A DNA stretch of 21,660 bases from an uncultured Paracoccaceae bacterium (GCA_937952085.1 CALFYQ010000432.1:1-21660), one strand, 5' to 3'. Counted from the first letter of the stretch, positions 6,946-14,780 are shown. Notes: generated from the sequence alone by a model not told the origin. Program-made: numbers and translations.

Positions 6946-7803
6946 ATGGGCGCGATACGGGACTGGTTCGAGACGAAGGCGCCGAAGAAGATCCGCAAGG
7001 CGATCCAGACGGCGAGCGACGAGGACTTCCTCGACGCCGGCTACCCCTACCCCGAGCGGATGCGCGGCAAGGCCTATGACCGCGAGATGGACGCGCTCCA
7101 GATCGAACTGGTGAAGCTGCAATACTGGGTGAAGGCCTCGGGCGCGCGCGTCGCCATCCTCTTCGAGGGACGGGACGCCGCCGGCAAGGGCGGCTCGATC
7201 CGCCGCTTCAACGAGAACATCAACCCGCGCGGCGCCCGCATCGTGGCGCTTTCGAAGCCTTCCGACACCGAGCGCGGGCAATGGTATTTCCAGCGCTACA
7301 TCCAGCACCTGCCGAGTCATGGCGAAATCGTCTTCTTCGACCGGAGCTGGTACAACCGCGCCGTGGTCGAGCGCGTCTTCGGCTTCTGCTCGGATGCGGA
7401 GCGGGAGCTTTTCTACCACCAAGCGCCCGAGTTCGAGGACATGCTGGTCAACGACGGCATCCACCTCTTCAAGCTCTGGATCACGGTCGGCCGGGCCGAG
7501 CAGCTTCGCCGGTTCCTCGACCGGGAGGCGGACCCGCTCCGCCGCTGGAAGCTCTCGCCGATCGACTACGACTCGCTGAACCGCTGGGACGACTATTCCG
7601 CCGCCATCGCCGAGATGTTCCGCCGCACCGACCCGCCCTATGCGCCCTGGACGGTGATCCGCGGCGACGACAAGCGCCGCGCCCGGATCGCCGCGATCCG
7701 CACCGTGCTCTCGGCGATTCCCTATGACGGACGCACGGAAGATGCGGCCCGCCCGCCGGACCCGGCGATCTGCGGCCCGGTGGAGGCGATGCTCCGGGGC
7801 TGA
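6946..7803 (+). CDS. ppk2: Polyphosphate kinase 2 (PPK2 family)
   Basis: This is a 285-residue single-domain PPK2, which transfers phosphate between polyphosphate and nucleotides (usually making GTP or ATP from the diphosphate) in the cytoplasm. Walker A is FEGRDAAGKGG (73-83). Walker B is FFDRSWYNRAVVERVFGF (130-147), the most diagnostic block of the family. Lid-module residues follow (LDREADPLRRWKLSPID). Conserved substrate-contacting stretches include NENINPRGARIVAL and DTERGQWYFQRYI. The length fits class I enzymes, which favour nucleoside diphosphates, but the class is inferred. ATG 6946 has purine-rich GCGGAGAGCGAG just upstream. It probably shares a transcript with the receiver-like gene, which could link it to stress control. 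Confidence 0.93.
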   Translation: MGAIRDWFETKAPKKIRKAIQTASDEDFLDAGYPYPERMRGKAYDREMDALQIELVKLQYWVKASGARVAILFEGRDAAGKGGSIRRFNENINPRGARIVALSKPSDTERGQWYFQRYIQHLPSHGEIVFFDRSWYNRAVVERVFGFCSDAERELFYHQAPEFEDMLVNDGIHLFKLWITVGRAEQLRRFLDREADPLRRWKLSPIDYDSLNRWDDYSAAIAEMFRRTDPPYAPWTVIRGDDKRRARIAAIRTVLSAIPYDGRTEDAARPPDPAICGPVEAMLRG

Positions 7804-7860
7804 TCCGCGCATGAGAAATTCCTCACGCGCATCAACCATTCTTCCCGATGACAGGGCGGG

Positions 7861-7889
7861 GCGCCGTTGCTACGTTTCGGCGACGGCGC
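7861..7889 (+). other. hairpin in the bpt leader
   Basis: gcgccgttgc (7861-7870) pairs with the strand 7880-7889 over ten positions, including one G-T wobble, with a nine-base loop. It ends 16 bases before the bpt start, close enough to affect ribosome access. No T run follows, so it is not a typical terminator for the gene upstream. Confidence 0.35.
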
Positions 7890-7905
7890 GTCTTCAAAGA
7901 GCGAT

Positions 7906-8700
7906 ATGTCCCATCTGAACCAGAAGATCACGGCGCAGTTCTTCCTGACCGCCAACCAGCCCTGCCCCTATCTGCCGGGCCGGCAGGAGCGGAAGCTGTT
8001 CACCACGCTGCGCGGGGCCGAGGCGCGGCGGATGAACGACACGCTGTCGCTCCGGGGATTCCGCCGCTCGCAGTCGGTCGCCTATCGGCCGGCCTGTTCG
8101 GAATGCGGCGCCTGCCTTTCGGTGCGGGTGCCGGTGCGGCGGTTCGAGCCCTCCGCCTCTCAGCGCCGGATCATGAAGCGGAGCGCGCATCTGGAGCGGC
8201 GCACCTGCGCGCCCTGGGCGACGGAGGAACAGTACGACCTCTTCCGCGCATACCTCCTCTCCCGCCACGCGGATGGCGGCATGGCCGAAATGGACATGTG
8301 CGAATTCGCGGCGATGATCGAGGAGACGACGGTGCGGACCCGCGTGATCGAGTATCACGACCATACCCGCCCGGCCGCCAACAGCCTCGTAGCCGCGTGC
8401 CTCACCGACGTGATGGGCGACGGGCTGTCGATGGTCTACAGCTTCTTCGACCCCGAACTCTCGAAGCTGAGCCTCGGCGCCTACATGATCCTCGACCATC
8501 TCGCCATCGCGGCGGAAGCGGGGCTTCCCTATCTCTATCTTGGCTACTGGGTGCCGGGCTCGCGGAAGATGGACTACAAGGCGCGCTTCACGCCGTTCGA
8601 GTATTTCCGCGGCGGCGCCTGGGTCGAGACGCGGGACCCGGATGCGCTCGACGTCGAGGATCTCCGGAAGCCCGATCCGTCGCCGGTCTCGCCGGACTGA
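7906..8700 (+). CDS. bpt: Aspartate/glutamate leucyltransferase (N-end rule)
   Basis: The product is 264 residues from ATG 7906. Bpt transfers leucine from Leu-tRNA to proteins with N-terminal Asp or Glu and so targets them for ClpAP degradation in the cytoplasm. The family marks are the N-terminal block ending in CPYLPGRQERKLFT, the cysteine cluster PACSECGACLSVRVPV, and the C-terminal half with VYSFFDPELSKLSLGAYMIL and YLYLGYWVPGSRKMDYKARF. These belong to the ATE C-terminal (GNAT-like) domain. The open frame extends to 7867, but the usual family N-terminus (MSHLNQKITAQFFL) begins at 7906, with AAGAG just upstream. It converges on the serralysin gene, with 21 bases between stops. Confidence 0.93.
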   Translation: MSHLNQKITAQFFLTANQPCPYLPGRQERKLFTTLRGAEARRMNDTLSLRGFRRSQSVAYRPACSECGACLSVRVPVRRFEPSASQRRIMKRSAHLERRTCAPWATEEQYDLFRAYLLSRHADGGMAEMDMCEFAAMIEETTVRTRVIEYHDHTRPAANSLVAACLTDVMGDGLSMVYSFFDPELSKLSLGAYMILDHLAIAAEAGLPYLYLGYWVPGSRKMDYKARFTPFEYFRGGAWVETRDPDALDVEDLRKPDPSPVSPD

Positions 8701-8721
8701 TCGAGGGACGCGCCGGCCGCC

Positions 8722-10875
8722 TCAGCCGAAGAGGAAATCCGCCGCGGAGAGATCGTCCGGGTCGACGCCGGCAAGGCGCACCACGCCGCCCTCGTGCCGG
8801 ATGAGCGCGTCGTCCCCCGCCCGCACGATGGTCAGATCGTCGAGCCCGCCCGCGTCGCGGAAGGCGAGCCGATCCTGCCCGTCCTGAAAGCCGAGGATCG
8901 CGTCGCGGCCGGCGCGGCCCGCGAAGACGAACACGTCCCGCCCCGCGCCGCCATGCATCTCGTCCGCGCCGACGCCGCCGACGAGGCGGTCCGCCCCGGC
9001 GCCGCCCTTCAGGGTGTCGGCGCCGGCGCCGCCGAAGAGGCGATCCTGCGCCGCGCCGCCGAACAGCCGGTCGTCGTCGGCGCCGCCGAAAAGCCGGTCC
9101 TGCCCGTTCTGCCCGCGGAGAAGGTCGTCCCCGGCGCGGCCGGCCAGCCGGTCGTCCCCGGCGCGGCCGGCCATGCTGTCGTCGCCCGACGAGCCCGCCA
9201 TCCGGTCCGCCGTGGCGGCGCCGAACATGCGGCGCCCGGATTCGGCGGAGTCGGTGGAGGCGACGCCGGTGACGACCGCGACGTCCGGCGCGACGACATC
9301 GGGCGCCGAGACGCCGCCGCCGATCTCGGGCGACGACAAGGGGTCGTCGAGGTCCGGCGCGGCGTCGACGCTGATCGCGACCGGCGCGAAGCGAACGAAA
9401 TCGAGCGTCGCGAAGACGACCCGGCCCCCGGCGAATTCGAGCGCGGCGAGCCCGCCGGCGTCGACGAGATCGATCTCGTCCGCTTGCGCCGCGGCTTCGA
9501 GATCGGCCGCGTCGTCGAGCAGGACGCCGCCGCCATCCGCCAGCACGTCGAGCCCGGCCTCGGCGAAGAAGGCGTCGGAGAAGGTTCCGGCGGCGAAGCC
9601 CGAGATCTCCGCCACGTCTCCGGCCGCGAAATCGAGATCGAGCGCGAGGTCGTCGCCGCCGCCGGTGAAGACGAACCGGTCCGCCCCGGCGCCGCCGGTC
9701 AGCGTGTCGTCGCCGGCGAGGCCCGAGAGCGTGTCCGCCCCGCCGCCGCCTTCGAGCCGGTTGCCGACGCGGTTGCCGAGGATGAGGTCCGCCGCCGCGC
9801 CGCCGATGGCGTTCTCGATCAGCGACCGGGCGTCGCCCTCGTATTCCAGCGCGTTGAAGACGTGGCCGCGGGCGTAGGCACCGTCGCCAAGCTCCGCCCG
9901 CTGCGCATTCCCGTCGACGTCGAGATCGACATGGCCGCCCGGCGAAAGGTCGATCGAGAGCCGGCGGGAATAGGCGGAGAAGTCATAGGTGTCGTCGCCG
10001 CCGCCATCCCAGATTGTGCGGAAGATGACGTTGCCCGCCACCGGCTCCTGAAGCGCGCCGTCGACCCGCATCCGCCCGGAAGCGGCGACGAAGGAATAGA
10101 CGTTATCCCCCGCCCGGTCGTCGAAGTTGGCGCCGTACATCCGCTGGATCGCCGCGATGTCGAGCATCATCAGCGTCTGCGGCCCGCCGTCATGGGCGTT
10201 GGTGTAGGAGACGCCCTCGCTCCCGACATAGGAGCGGTAGGTCATCACCGTGTATTCGTGGCTGTCGAGATCGTGGGGCGCCGCCCCGGCGCCCGTCGCC
10301 GCCCCGGCGACCGCCGCCTCATGGCCGTGCTTGAGGCCGAGCCCGTGGCCGATCTCGTGCAGCACCGTGGCCCAGGCGTAGGTTCCGGCGACGGGGTTGT
10401 TGTAGTCAGTGTCGTTGAACCAGGCGTCGCCGCCCTCATCCGCATCGTTCGGAAAATAGGCGAAGGCGGTGTCCGGGGCGGCGGAGCGGGCGACGGCGAT
10501 GTCGGCGTTCCGGTCGGCGTCCCCGACGAGCTCGGTGAAGGTGAGCCCGCTGACGGAGGCGTAGGAGGCGAAGGCCTGGCGCGCGGCGTCCGCCAGCGCC
10601 GCGGTCGCCTCCGAGAACGTGTCCTGCACCGAGAGTTCGCCGCGATAGGAGTAGTCGGCGGCCGAGTCCGGGAACGAATAGGTCAGCGCCGACGTCGCCC
10701 AGACATGGCCGGAGAGGAGCGCGTCGACGCCCTGGTCGGCGTCGTGCGGGAGGCTGTCGAAAACGAAGTCCCCCGCCTGCGCGGCTTGCTCCGCGAAGGC
10801 GGCCGCAGCACAGAGCGGACAGAGGCAGGGGAGCCCCGCCTCCGCGTCGCTCGCGGTGAAGACCGAAACCGTCAT
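8722..10875 (-). CDS. Serralysin-type RTX metalloprotease
   Basis: This 717-residue protein is a secreted zinc protease of the M10B (serralysin) type. The zinc site is HEIGHGLGLKH (173-183), and the Met-turn follows at Met211 in YTVMTYRSY. The peptidase C-terminal part runs to about 360. RTX block 1 (four nonapeptides, 366-401) and block 2 (eleven, 551-649) bind calcium after export. They are separated by about 150 Asp/Ala-rich residues with no recognised domain. The C-terminal end DLSAADFLFG has the hydrophobic close typical of type I secretion substrates. No Sec signal is present, as expected for type I export; the N-terminus instead carries CLCPLC (17-22). No type I ABC exporter or membrane-fusion gene lies in the window. 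Several repeats in block 2 lack the canonical glycines. Alternative starts are possible, but ATG 10875 is reasonable. Confidence 0.9.
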   Translation of the reverse strand: MTVSVFTASDAEAGLPCLCPLCAAAAFAEQAAQAGDFVFDSLPHDADQGVDALLSGHVWATSALTYSFPDSAADYSYRGELSVQDTFSEATAALADAARQAFASYASVSGLTFTELVGDADRNADIAVARSAAPDTAFAYFPNDADEGGDAWFNDTDYNNPVAGTYAWATVLHEIGHGLGLKHGHEAAVAGAATGAGAAPHDLDSHEYTVMTYRSYVGSEGVSYTNAHDGGPQTLMMLDIAAIQRMYGANFDDRAGDNVYSFVAASGRMRVDGALQEPVAGNVIFRTIWDGGGDDTYDFSAYSRRLSIDLSPGGHVDLDVDGNAQRAELGDGAYARGHVFNALEYEGDARSLIENAIGGAAADLILGNRVGNRLEGGGGADTLSGLAGDDTLTGGAGADRFVFTGGGDDLALDLDFAAGDVAEISGFAAGTFSDAFFAEAGLDVLADGGGVLLDDAADLEAAAQADEIDLVDAGGLAALEFAGGRVVFATLDFVRFAPVAISVDAAPDLDDPLSSPEIGGGVSAPDVVAPDVAVVTGVASTDSAESGRRMFGAATADRMAGSSGDDSMAGRAGDDRLAGRAGDDLLRGQNGQDRLFGGADDDRLFGGAAQDRLFGGAGADTLKGGAGADRLVGGVGADEMHGGAGRDVFVFAGRAGRDAILGFQDGQDRLAFRDAGGLDDLTIVRAGDDALIRHEGGVVRLAGVDPDDLSAADFLFG
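8929..9225 (-). repeat. RTX block 2: eleven 27-bp repeats
   Basis: This codes residues 551-649 of the protease as eleven nonapeptides of the GGxGxDxLx kind. The central ones are degenerate (AGRAGDDRL, RGQNGQDRL, FGGADDDRL, FGGAAQDRL); the later ones are nearer consensus (FGGAGADTL, KGGAGADRL). The DNA repetition also creates long open frames on the opposite strand, which are not genes. Confidence 0.85.
9673..9780 (-). repeat. RTX block 1: four 27-bp repeats
   Basis: This codes residues 366-401 (LGNRVGNRL, EGGGGADTL, SGLAGDDTL, TGGAGADRF), closing the protease domain with the beginning of a calcium-binding parallel beta roll, as in other serralysins. Confidence 0.8.
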
Positions 10876-11202
10876 TCATGCATTCCAGGCGGAGCCGCGG
10901 GGGCCTGTCAGGCGCGTCGTTCGAGAAGAACAAATCGCCTCCCCGGAGAATGCGACATTCCTCACGGACGCGCACTTCGAAAGACGCTTAACGGAGCGGC
11001 GTTCCTGACGACGGAAGGTGCGGACTTCGCGGCAACCCCTCGTTCTGCCTCAAGTTTGGGCGCCAGTTCTGGAGACGACGATTTTAACCTTCGCCCGCGC
11101 ACGAATTGAACCCGGCGGCGCTTGGCGCCGATCAAAGATTGCTCTACGTCGACTCCCACGGAGGGCGCCGCGACCGATGGCGCACCAACAGGGAGAAAAA
11201 AA
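10876..11202. promoter_or_regulatory. divergent control region between protease and TRAP genes
   Basis: This 327-base stretch holds no gene I can support. It must carry the promoters of the minus-strand protease gene and the plus-strand binding-protein gene. Visible elements are an inverted repeat GAATG-CGA-CATTC at 10949-10961, about 75 bases upstream of the protease start; an AT-richer patch around 11084-11094 (attttaacc); and a hairpin cggcgc-TTG-gcgccg at 11116-11130. AGGGAG at 11190-11195 is the ribosome binding site of the binding-protein gene. I cannot define -35/-10 boxes with confidence. Confidence 0.4.
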
Positions 11203-12285
11203 ATGGAACGGCGTGCATTTCTCAGGGGGGCGGCGCTCGCGGGCGCTGCGGGTGCGCTCGCGGCCCCGGCGGTGGCTCAGGGCACGAAGACGGTCACCAT
11301 CGTCTCGACCTGGCCGCGGGACTTCCCGGGCCTCGGCCTGTCCGCTCAGCGCCTCGCCGCGCGCATCACCGAACTGTCGGAAGGCCGGCTGACGACCGAA
11401 TACTTCGCCGCGGGCGAGCGCGTCGGCGCGTTCGACGTGCTCGACGAAGTCGCCTCCGGCAACAGCCAGGCCTATATCGGCGCCGACTACTACTGGATCG
11501 GCAAGCATCCGGGCTTCGCATACTTCACCTCCGTGCCGTTCGGCATGACGACGCCGGAATGGTGCTCGTGGATCAAGTTCGGCGGCGGCCAGGAACTGTG
11601 GGACAAGCTCTCGGGCGAGTTCGGCGTGAAGGCCGAGACCTGCGGCTCCACCGGCACCCAGGCCGGCGGCTGGTTCAACAAGGAGATCAACTCCGCGGAC
11701 GACCTGAAGGGCCTCAAGATGCGCATCCCCGGCCTCGGCGGCCAGGTGATGTCGAAGCTCGGCGCCTCGACCGTGTCGCTTCCGGGCGGCCAGATCTACG
11801 AGAACCTCGTATCCGGCGCGATCGAGGCGACGGAATGGGTCGGCCCGTACAACGACTACTTCCTCAAGTTCTACGAGGCGGCGAAGATCTACTATACCGG
11901 CGGCGTCCATGAGCCGGGCGGCGGCATCGCCTTCGCGATGAACACGTCCTGGTACGGCACGCTCTCCGCGTGGGAGAAGGCGGTCATCCGCGCCGCCTGC
12001 CTCGAGGAGCAGGCCAACAGCCACGAAGAGAACATGGCCTACAACGCCATCTATCTGAAGAAGCTGATCGACGAGCACGGCGTGCAGGTCCGCAACTTCA
12101 ACGACGATGTGTGGGACGCCTTCGGCGACGCTTCGGCCGAGGTCTTCGAGGAGACGCGGGCGCACTCGCCGCTCGCGGCCGAGATCGACGACAGCTTCCA
12201 GGGCCACCTGCGGACTGTCGGCTCCTTCATGGACAAGTTCGAAGGCACCTTCGTCCGGCAGCGCAACCGCGTTCTCGGGCTCTGA
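11203..12285 (+). CDS. TRAP transporter substrate-binding protein, copy 1
   Basis: The product is 360 residues. A twin-arginine-type signal (ERRAFLRG, then a hydrophobic stretch to APAVAQ) sends it to the periplasm. It belongs to the TRAP binding-protein group that includes TakP and FcbT1-like proteins, seen in the motifs GTQAGGWFNKEI, LKGLKMRI with the ligand-carboxylate Arg174, and EATEWVGPYND. Ligands in this group are mostly organic acids such as keto acids or lactate; none is assigned here. ATG 11203 has AGGGAG at 11190-11195; the open frame 27 codons further upstream would bury the signal peptide. Copy 2 begins 305 bases downstream and is 76% identical over the same 360 positions without gaps (274 identities counted by eye). 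A GC hairpin with a T run follows the stop. Confidence 0.92.
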   Translation: MERRAFLRGAALAGAAGALAAPAVAQGTKTVTIVSTWPRDFPGLGLSAQRLAARITELSEGRLTTEYFAAGERVGAFDVLDEVASGNSQAYIGADYYWIGKHPGFAYFTSVPFGMTTPEWCSWIKFGGGQELWDKLSGEFGVKAETCGSTGTQAGGWFNKEINSADDLKGLKMRIPGLGGQVMSKLGASTVSLPGGQIYENLVSGAIEATEWVGPYNDYFLKFYEAAKIYYTGGVHEPGGGIAFAMNTSWYGTLSAWEKAVIRAACLEEQANSHEENMAYNAIYLKKLIDEHGVQVRNFNDDVWDAFGDASAEVFEETRAHSPLAAEIDDSFQGHLRTVGSFMDKFEGTFVRQRNRVLGL

Positions 12286-12324
12286 GCCTCTGCGGCCGAG
12301 GCCCGGTCAACGGGCCCGGCCTGC

Positions 12325-12350
12325 GGCGGGGCGCGAGCCCCGCCCGTTTT
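12325..12350 (+). terminator. hairpin with T run after binding-protein copy 1
   Basis: ggcggggc (12325-12332) pairs with gccccgcc (12337-12344) around a GCGA loop, and CGTTTT follows. This fits an intrinsic terminator or a partial one that favours the upstream cistron. A second short inverted repeat (ggcccg/cgggcc, 12300-12316) lies just before it. Confidence 0.65.
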
Positions 12351-12517
12351 CGCCGGCGCCATGCCGGCGCGACTTAGCGGCGCCGTCGCGCCACGTTGTC
12401 GGTCGCGGCCCCGCTCGCGACCGGCGGCACGGCCCAGTTCCGGCTCGACGCGTGAACGCGCGCGGCCGCAAGCGCGACGCTCCGACCGCTCCGCCTGTCC
12501 TTCGTGGGCGGTTCTGA

Positions 12518-12529
12518 GAAAACGTTTTC
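12518..12529. promoter_or_regulatory. perfect palindrome resembling a LacI-family operator
   Basis: GAAAACGTTTTC is a perfect 12-bp palindrome with a central CG, in an otherwise GC-rich gap, and the flanks extend the symmetry imperfectly (ctga...tcag). The A/T arms around a central CG are the form of many LacI-family operators. It lies 61 bases upstream of binding-protein copy 2, and I see no counterpart before copy 1. The rest of the 305-base gap (12286-12590) holds the terminator at its start and a small hairpin ccgcg/cgcgg (12551-12567) near its end. No regulator gene is in the window. Confidence 0.45.
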
Positions 12530-12590
12530 AGACCGTCCACGAAACAACTGCCGCGACAGGAACGCGGCATAAAAAGGGAGACTGCTTGAC

Positions 12591-13673
12591 ATGGAGCGAC
12601 GCGCATTCTTGACAGGAGCGGCGGCAGCGGGCGCGGCGGGGGCCCTCGCGGCGCCGGCGGTGGCGCAGGCGCGCAAGACGATGACCATCGTCTCGTCCTA
12701 TCCGCGTGACTTCCCGGGCATCGGCATTTCGGTCCAGCGCTGCGTCGCCCGGATCGGCGAGTTGTCCGAAGGCCGGATCGTGCCGGAGTACTTCGCGGCG
12801 GGCGAGCGCGTGGGCGCGTTCGACGTGCTCGACGAAGTCGCCTCCGGCAACAGCCAGGCCTACATCGCCTCGGACTACTACTTCACCGGCAAGCACCCGG
12901 CCTACGTCTACTTCTCGACGGTGCCGTTCGGCATGACAGCGCCCGAGATGAACGCGTGGATCAAGGACGGCGGCGGCCAGGCGCTCTGGGACGAGATCGC
13001 CGGCCAGCACGGCGTGAAGTGCGAGCTCTGCTCGAACACCGGCACCCAGGCCGGCGGCTGGTTCAACAAGGAGATCAACTCCGTCGAGGACCTGAAGGGC
13101 CTCAAGATGCGCATCGCCGGCCTCGGCGGCGTGGTGCTCTCGAAGCTCGGCGCCTCAACGGTGGTGCTCCCGGGCGGCCAGATCTACGAGAACCTCGTCT
13201 CCGGCGCGATCGAGGCGACGGAATGGATCGGGCCGTACAACGACTACTTCATGAAGTTCTACGAGGCGGCGAAGTACTACTATACCGGCGGCATGCACGA
13301 GCCGGGCACCGCGGCCGGCCTCGGCATGAACCTTTCCTGGTACGGCACGCTGACCGACTGGGAGAAGCAGGTGATCCGCGCCGCCTGCCTCGAGGAGAAC
13401 GCCCGCGCCTACGAGGAGACGATCGCCCTCAACGGCACGTACCTGACCAAGCTCATCGAGGAGCATGGCGTCCAGGTCCGGAACTTCAACGACGACCTCT
13501 GGGACGCGTTCGGCGACGCCTCGGCGGAGGCCTTCGAAGAGGTGCGCTCGCATTCCGACCTCGCCGCCCGGATCGACGACAGCTACCAGGGCTTCCTGCG
13601 TCAGGCCGGCTCCTACATGGGCAAGTTCGAAGGCGCCTTCACGCAGCAGCGCAACCGCGTGCTCGGCCTGTGA
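12591..13673 (+). CDS. TRAP transporter substrate-binding protein, copy 2
   Basis: This 360-residue paralogue of the preceding gene shows 76% ungapped identity. It has the same twin-arginine-type signal (ERRAFLTG... APAVAQ) and the same core motifs GTQAGGWFNKEI, LKGLKMRI with Arg174, and EATEWIGPYND. Differences cluster at 92-145 (e.g. WIG/FTG, PGFAYFTS/PAYVYFST, ELWDKLSGEF/ALWDEIAGQH) and at 240-248 and 271-284. Some of these may line the ligand cleft, so the two proteins may not bind the same compound. GGGAG lies 14 bases before ATG 12591. It is followed by a strong hairpin and then the membrane subunits, so it is probably the copy most directly coupled to them. Which copy is ancestral cannot be told. 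Confidence 0.92.
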   Translation: MERRAFLTGAAAAGAAGALAAPAVAQARKTMTIVSSYPRDFPGIGISVQRCVARIGELSEGRIVPEYFAAGERVGAFDVLDEVASGNSQAYIASDYYFTGKHPAYVYFSTVPFGMTAPEMNAWIKDGGGQALWDEIAGQHGVKCELCSNTGTQAGGWFNKEINSVEDLKGLKMRIAGLGGVVLSKLGASTVVLPGGQIYENLVSGAIEATEWIGPYNDYFMKFYEAAKYYYTGGMHEPGTAAGLGMNLSWYGTLTDWEKQVIRAACLEENARAYEETIALNGTYLTKLIEEHGVQVRNFNDDLWDAFGDASAEAFEEVRSHSDLAARIDDSYQGFLRQAGSYMGKFEGAFTQQRNRVLGL

Positions 13674-13713
13674 CGACGGCGCGCCATCCGCTGCGGCGGA
13701 TTTGACGAACCTG

Positions 13714-13744
13714 CCGGGCGGGGTTGCGGCCCCGCCCGGTTTCT
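13714..13744 (+). terminator. strong hairpin after binding-protein copy 2
   Basis: ccgggcgggg (13714-13723) and ccccgcccgg (13730-13739) form a perfect 10-bp stem with a six-base loop, followed by TTTCT. It sits between the binding-protein and membrane-subunit genes, where a leaky terminator or 3' stabilising stem would keep binding-protein mRNA in excess. Its core resembles the hairpin after copy 1, as if duplicated with it. Confidence 0.7.
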
Positions 13745-13802
13745 GTAGACACCCGCGCCAGACCGTCCCGACGGTGACGGCCGGGCTGCAAAGGGGGGCG
13801 AG

Positions 13803-14780
13803 ATGAGCGATGCGAGCCTGGGGGCCACAGGGGCGCCCGCGCCGATCGTGAGATTGTTCGGCTGGTGCATGCTCGGCGTACTCGCCGCCTATGTCATCGA
13901 GAACGTCTTCGTGGTCTGGCTCGACATGGTCGGCGCGCGCACGGTGCTCTCCGGCGGCGGCGGCTGGCCGATGGCGGCGCTCTATCTCGTCGGTCTCCTC
14001 GCCGGCGCGGCGATGTCGCTGGGGCGTCCCGGCGCCGCGCTCCGCGCCGACGCGGCCCGCATCACCGGCTTCAACGCCTATATCGTCCGTTCGCTGTTCT
14101 GGGCCGTCGTCCTCGTCGGCGTGGTCGACACGGCGATCTCCTTCCTGCGGGCGGAGAACCTTCTGATCGACTTCTTCTCGGCGGAGACGGCGCAGCAGTT
14201 CAACTTCTCCCGCTTCGTGGCGCCGAACTTCCATGCGCCGCTGATCGTCGCCGGCTTCGTCATCGGCGCCTTCACCCGCTCGATAGGGGTGATGTGGCTG
14301 GCGCTGCTGATCGTCGCGGCCGAGCTTCTGATCGTCATCTCGCGCTTCGTCTTCTCCTACGAGCAGGCGCTGATGAGCGACCTCGTGCGCTACTGGTACG
14401 CCGCGCTCTTCCTCTTCGCTTCGGCCTACACGCTGTACGAGGAGGGCCATGTGCGGGTGGACGTGCTCTATTCCACCTTCACGAGCCGGTCGAAGGGCCG
14501 GTCCAACGCGATCGGCGCGGTGCTGTTCGGCATGACGACCTGCTGGACGATCATCGTCATCGGCTTCGCCAGCAAGAACTCCATCGTCAACGGCCCGGTC
14601 CTCTCCTACGAGGTGTCGCAGACCGGCGTCACCGGGATGTACGTCAAATACCAGATGGCCGCCTTCCTCGGCGTCTTCGCCATCATCATGCTGATCCAGT
14701 TCGTGGCCCAGTTCTTCGAGTCCGTCGCGGATCTTCGCGACGAGCCGGGACGGCGCGAACTCGAACCCGTCGGACACTGA
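13803..14780 (+). CDS. TRAP transporter small permease (DctQ), enlarged
   Basis: This 325-residue integral membrane protein is longer than usual DctQ subunits, which I know as about 160-220 residues with four helices. The DctQ part is the C-terminal half: four hydrophobic segments near 162-180, 197-213, 236-256 and 284-304, with the family-type loop EEGHVRVDVLY (213-223). Ahead of it are about three to four extra hydrophobic segments (18-40, 55-75, 96-116, possibly 143-158), so the protein may cross the membrane seven or eight times. It would pair with DctM in the inner membrane as the Na+-driven uptake channel. AAGGGGGG lies just before ATG 13803. The next gene starts seven bases after the stop, so the pair is surely co-translated. 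Confidence 0.82.
   Translation: MSDASLGATGAPAPIVRLFGWCMLGVLAAYVIENVFVVWLDMVGARTVLSGGGGWPMAALYLVGLLAGAAMSLGRPGAALRADAARITGFNAYIVRSLFWAVVLVGVVDTAISFLRAENLLIDFFSAETAQQFNFSRFVAPNFHAPLIVAGFVIGAFTRSIGVMWLALLIVAAELLIVISRFVFSYEQALMSDLVRYWYAALFLFASAYTLYEEGHVRVDVLYSTFTSRSKGRSNAIGAVLFGMTTCWTIIVIGFASKNSIVNGPVLSYEVSQTGVTGMYVKYQMAAFLGVFAIIMLIQFVAQFFESVADLRDEPGRRELEPVGH

Noticed and set aside
8929..9225. CRISPR-like direct repeats
   Set aside because: The 27-base periodicity is coding (RTX nonapeptides) and there are no unique spacers.
8794..11109. Open frame of 771 codons on the plus strand opposite the protease
   Set aside because: It mirrors the protease gene, is rich in Ala/Gly/Arg/Val/Glu repeats produced by the complementary RTX DNA, shows no known motif, and the minus-strand protein has intact catalytic motifs.
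11203..13673. Recent mobile-element duplication of the binding-protein gene
   Set aside because: Identity is only 76% and there are no terminal repeats or transposase; it looks like an old tandem duplication.
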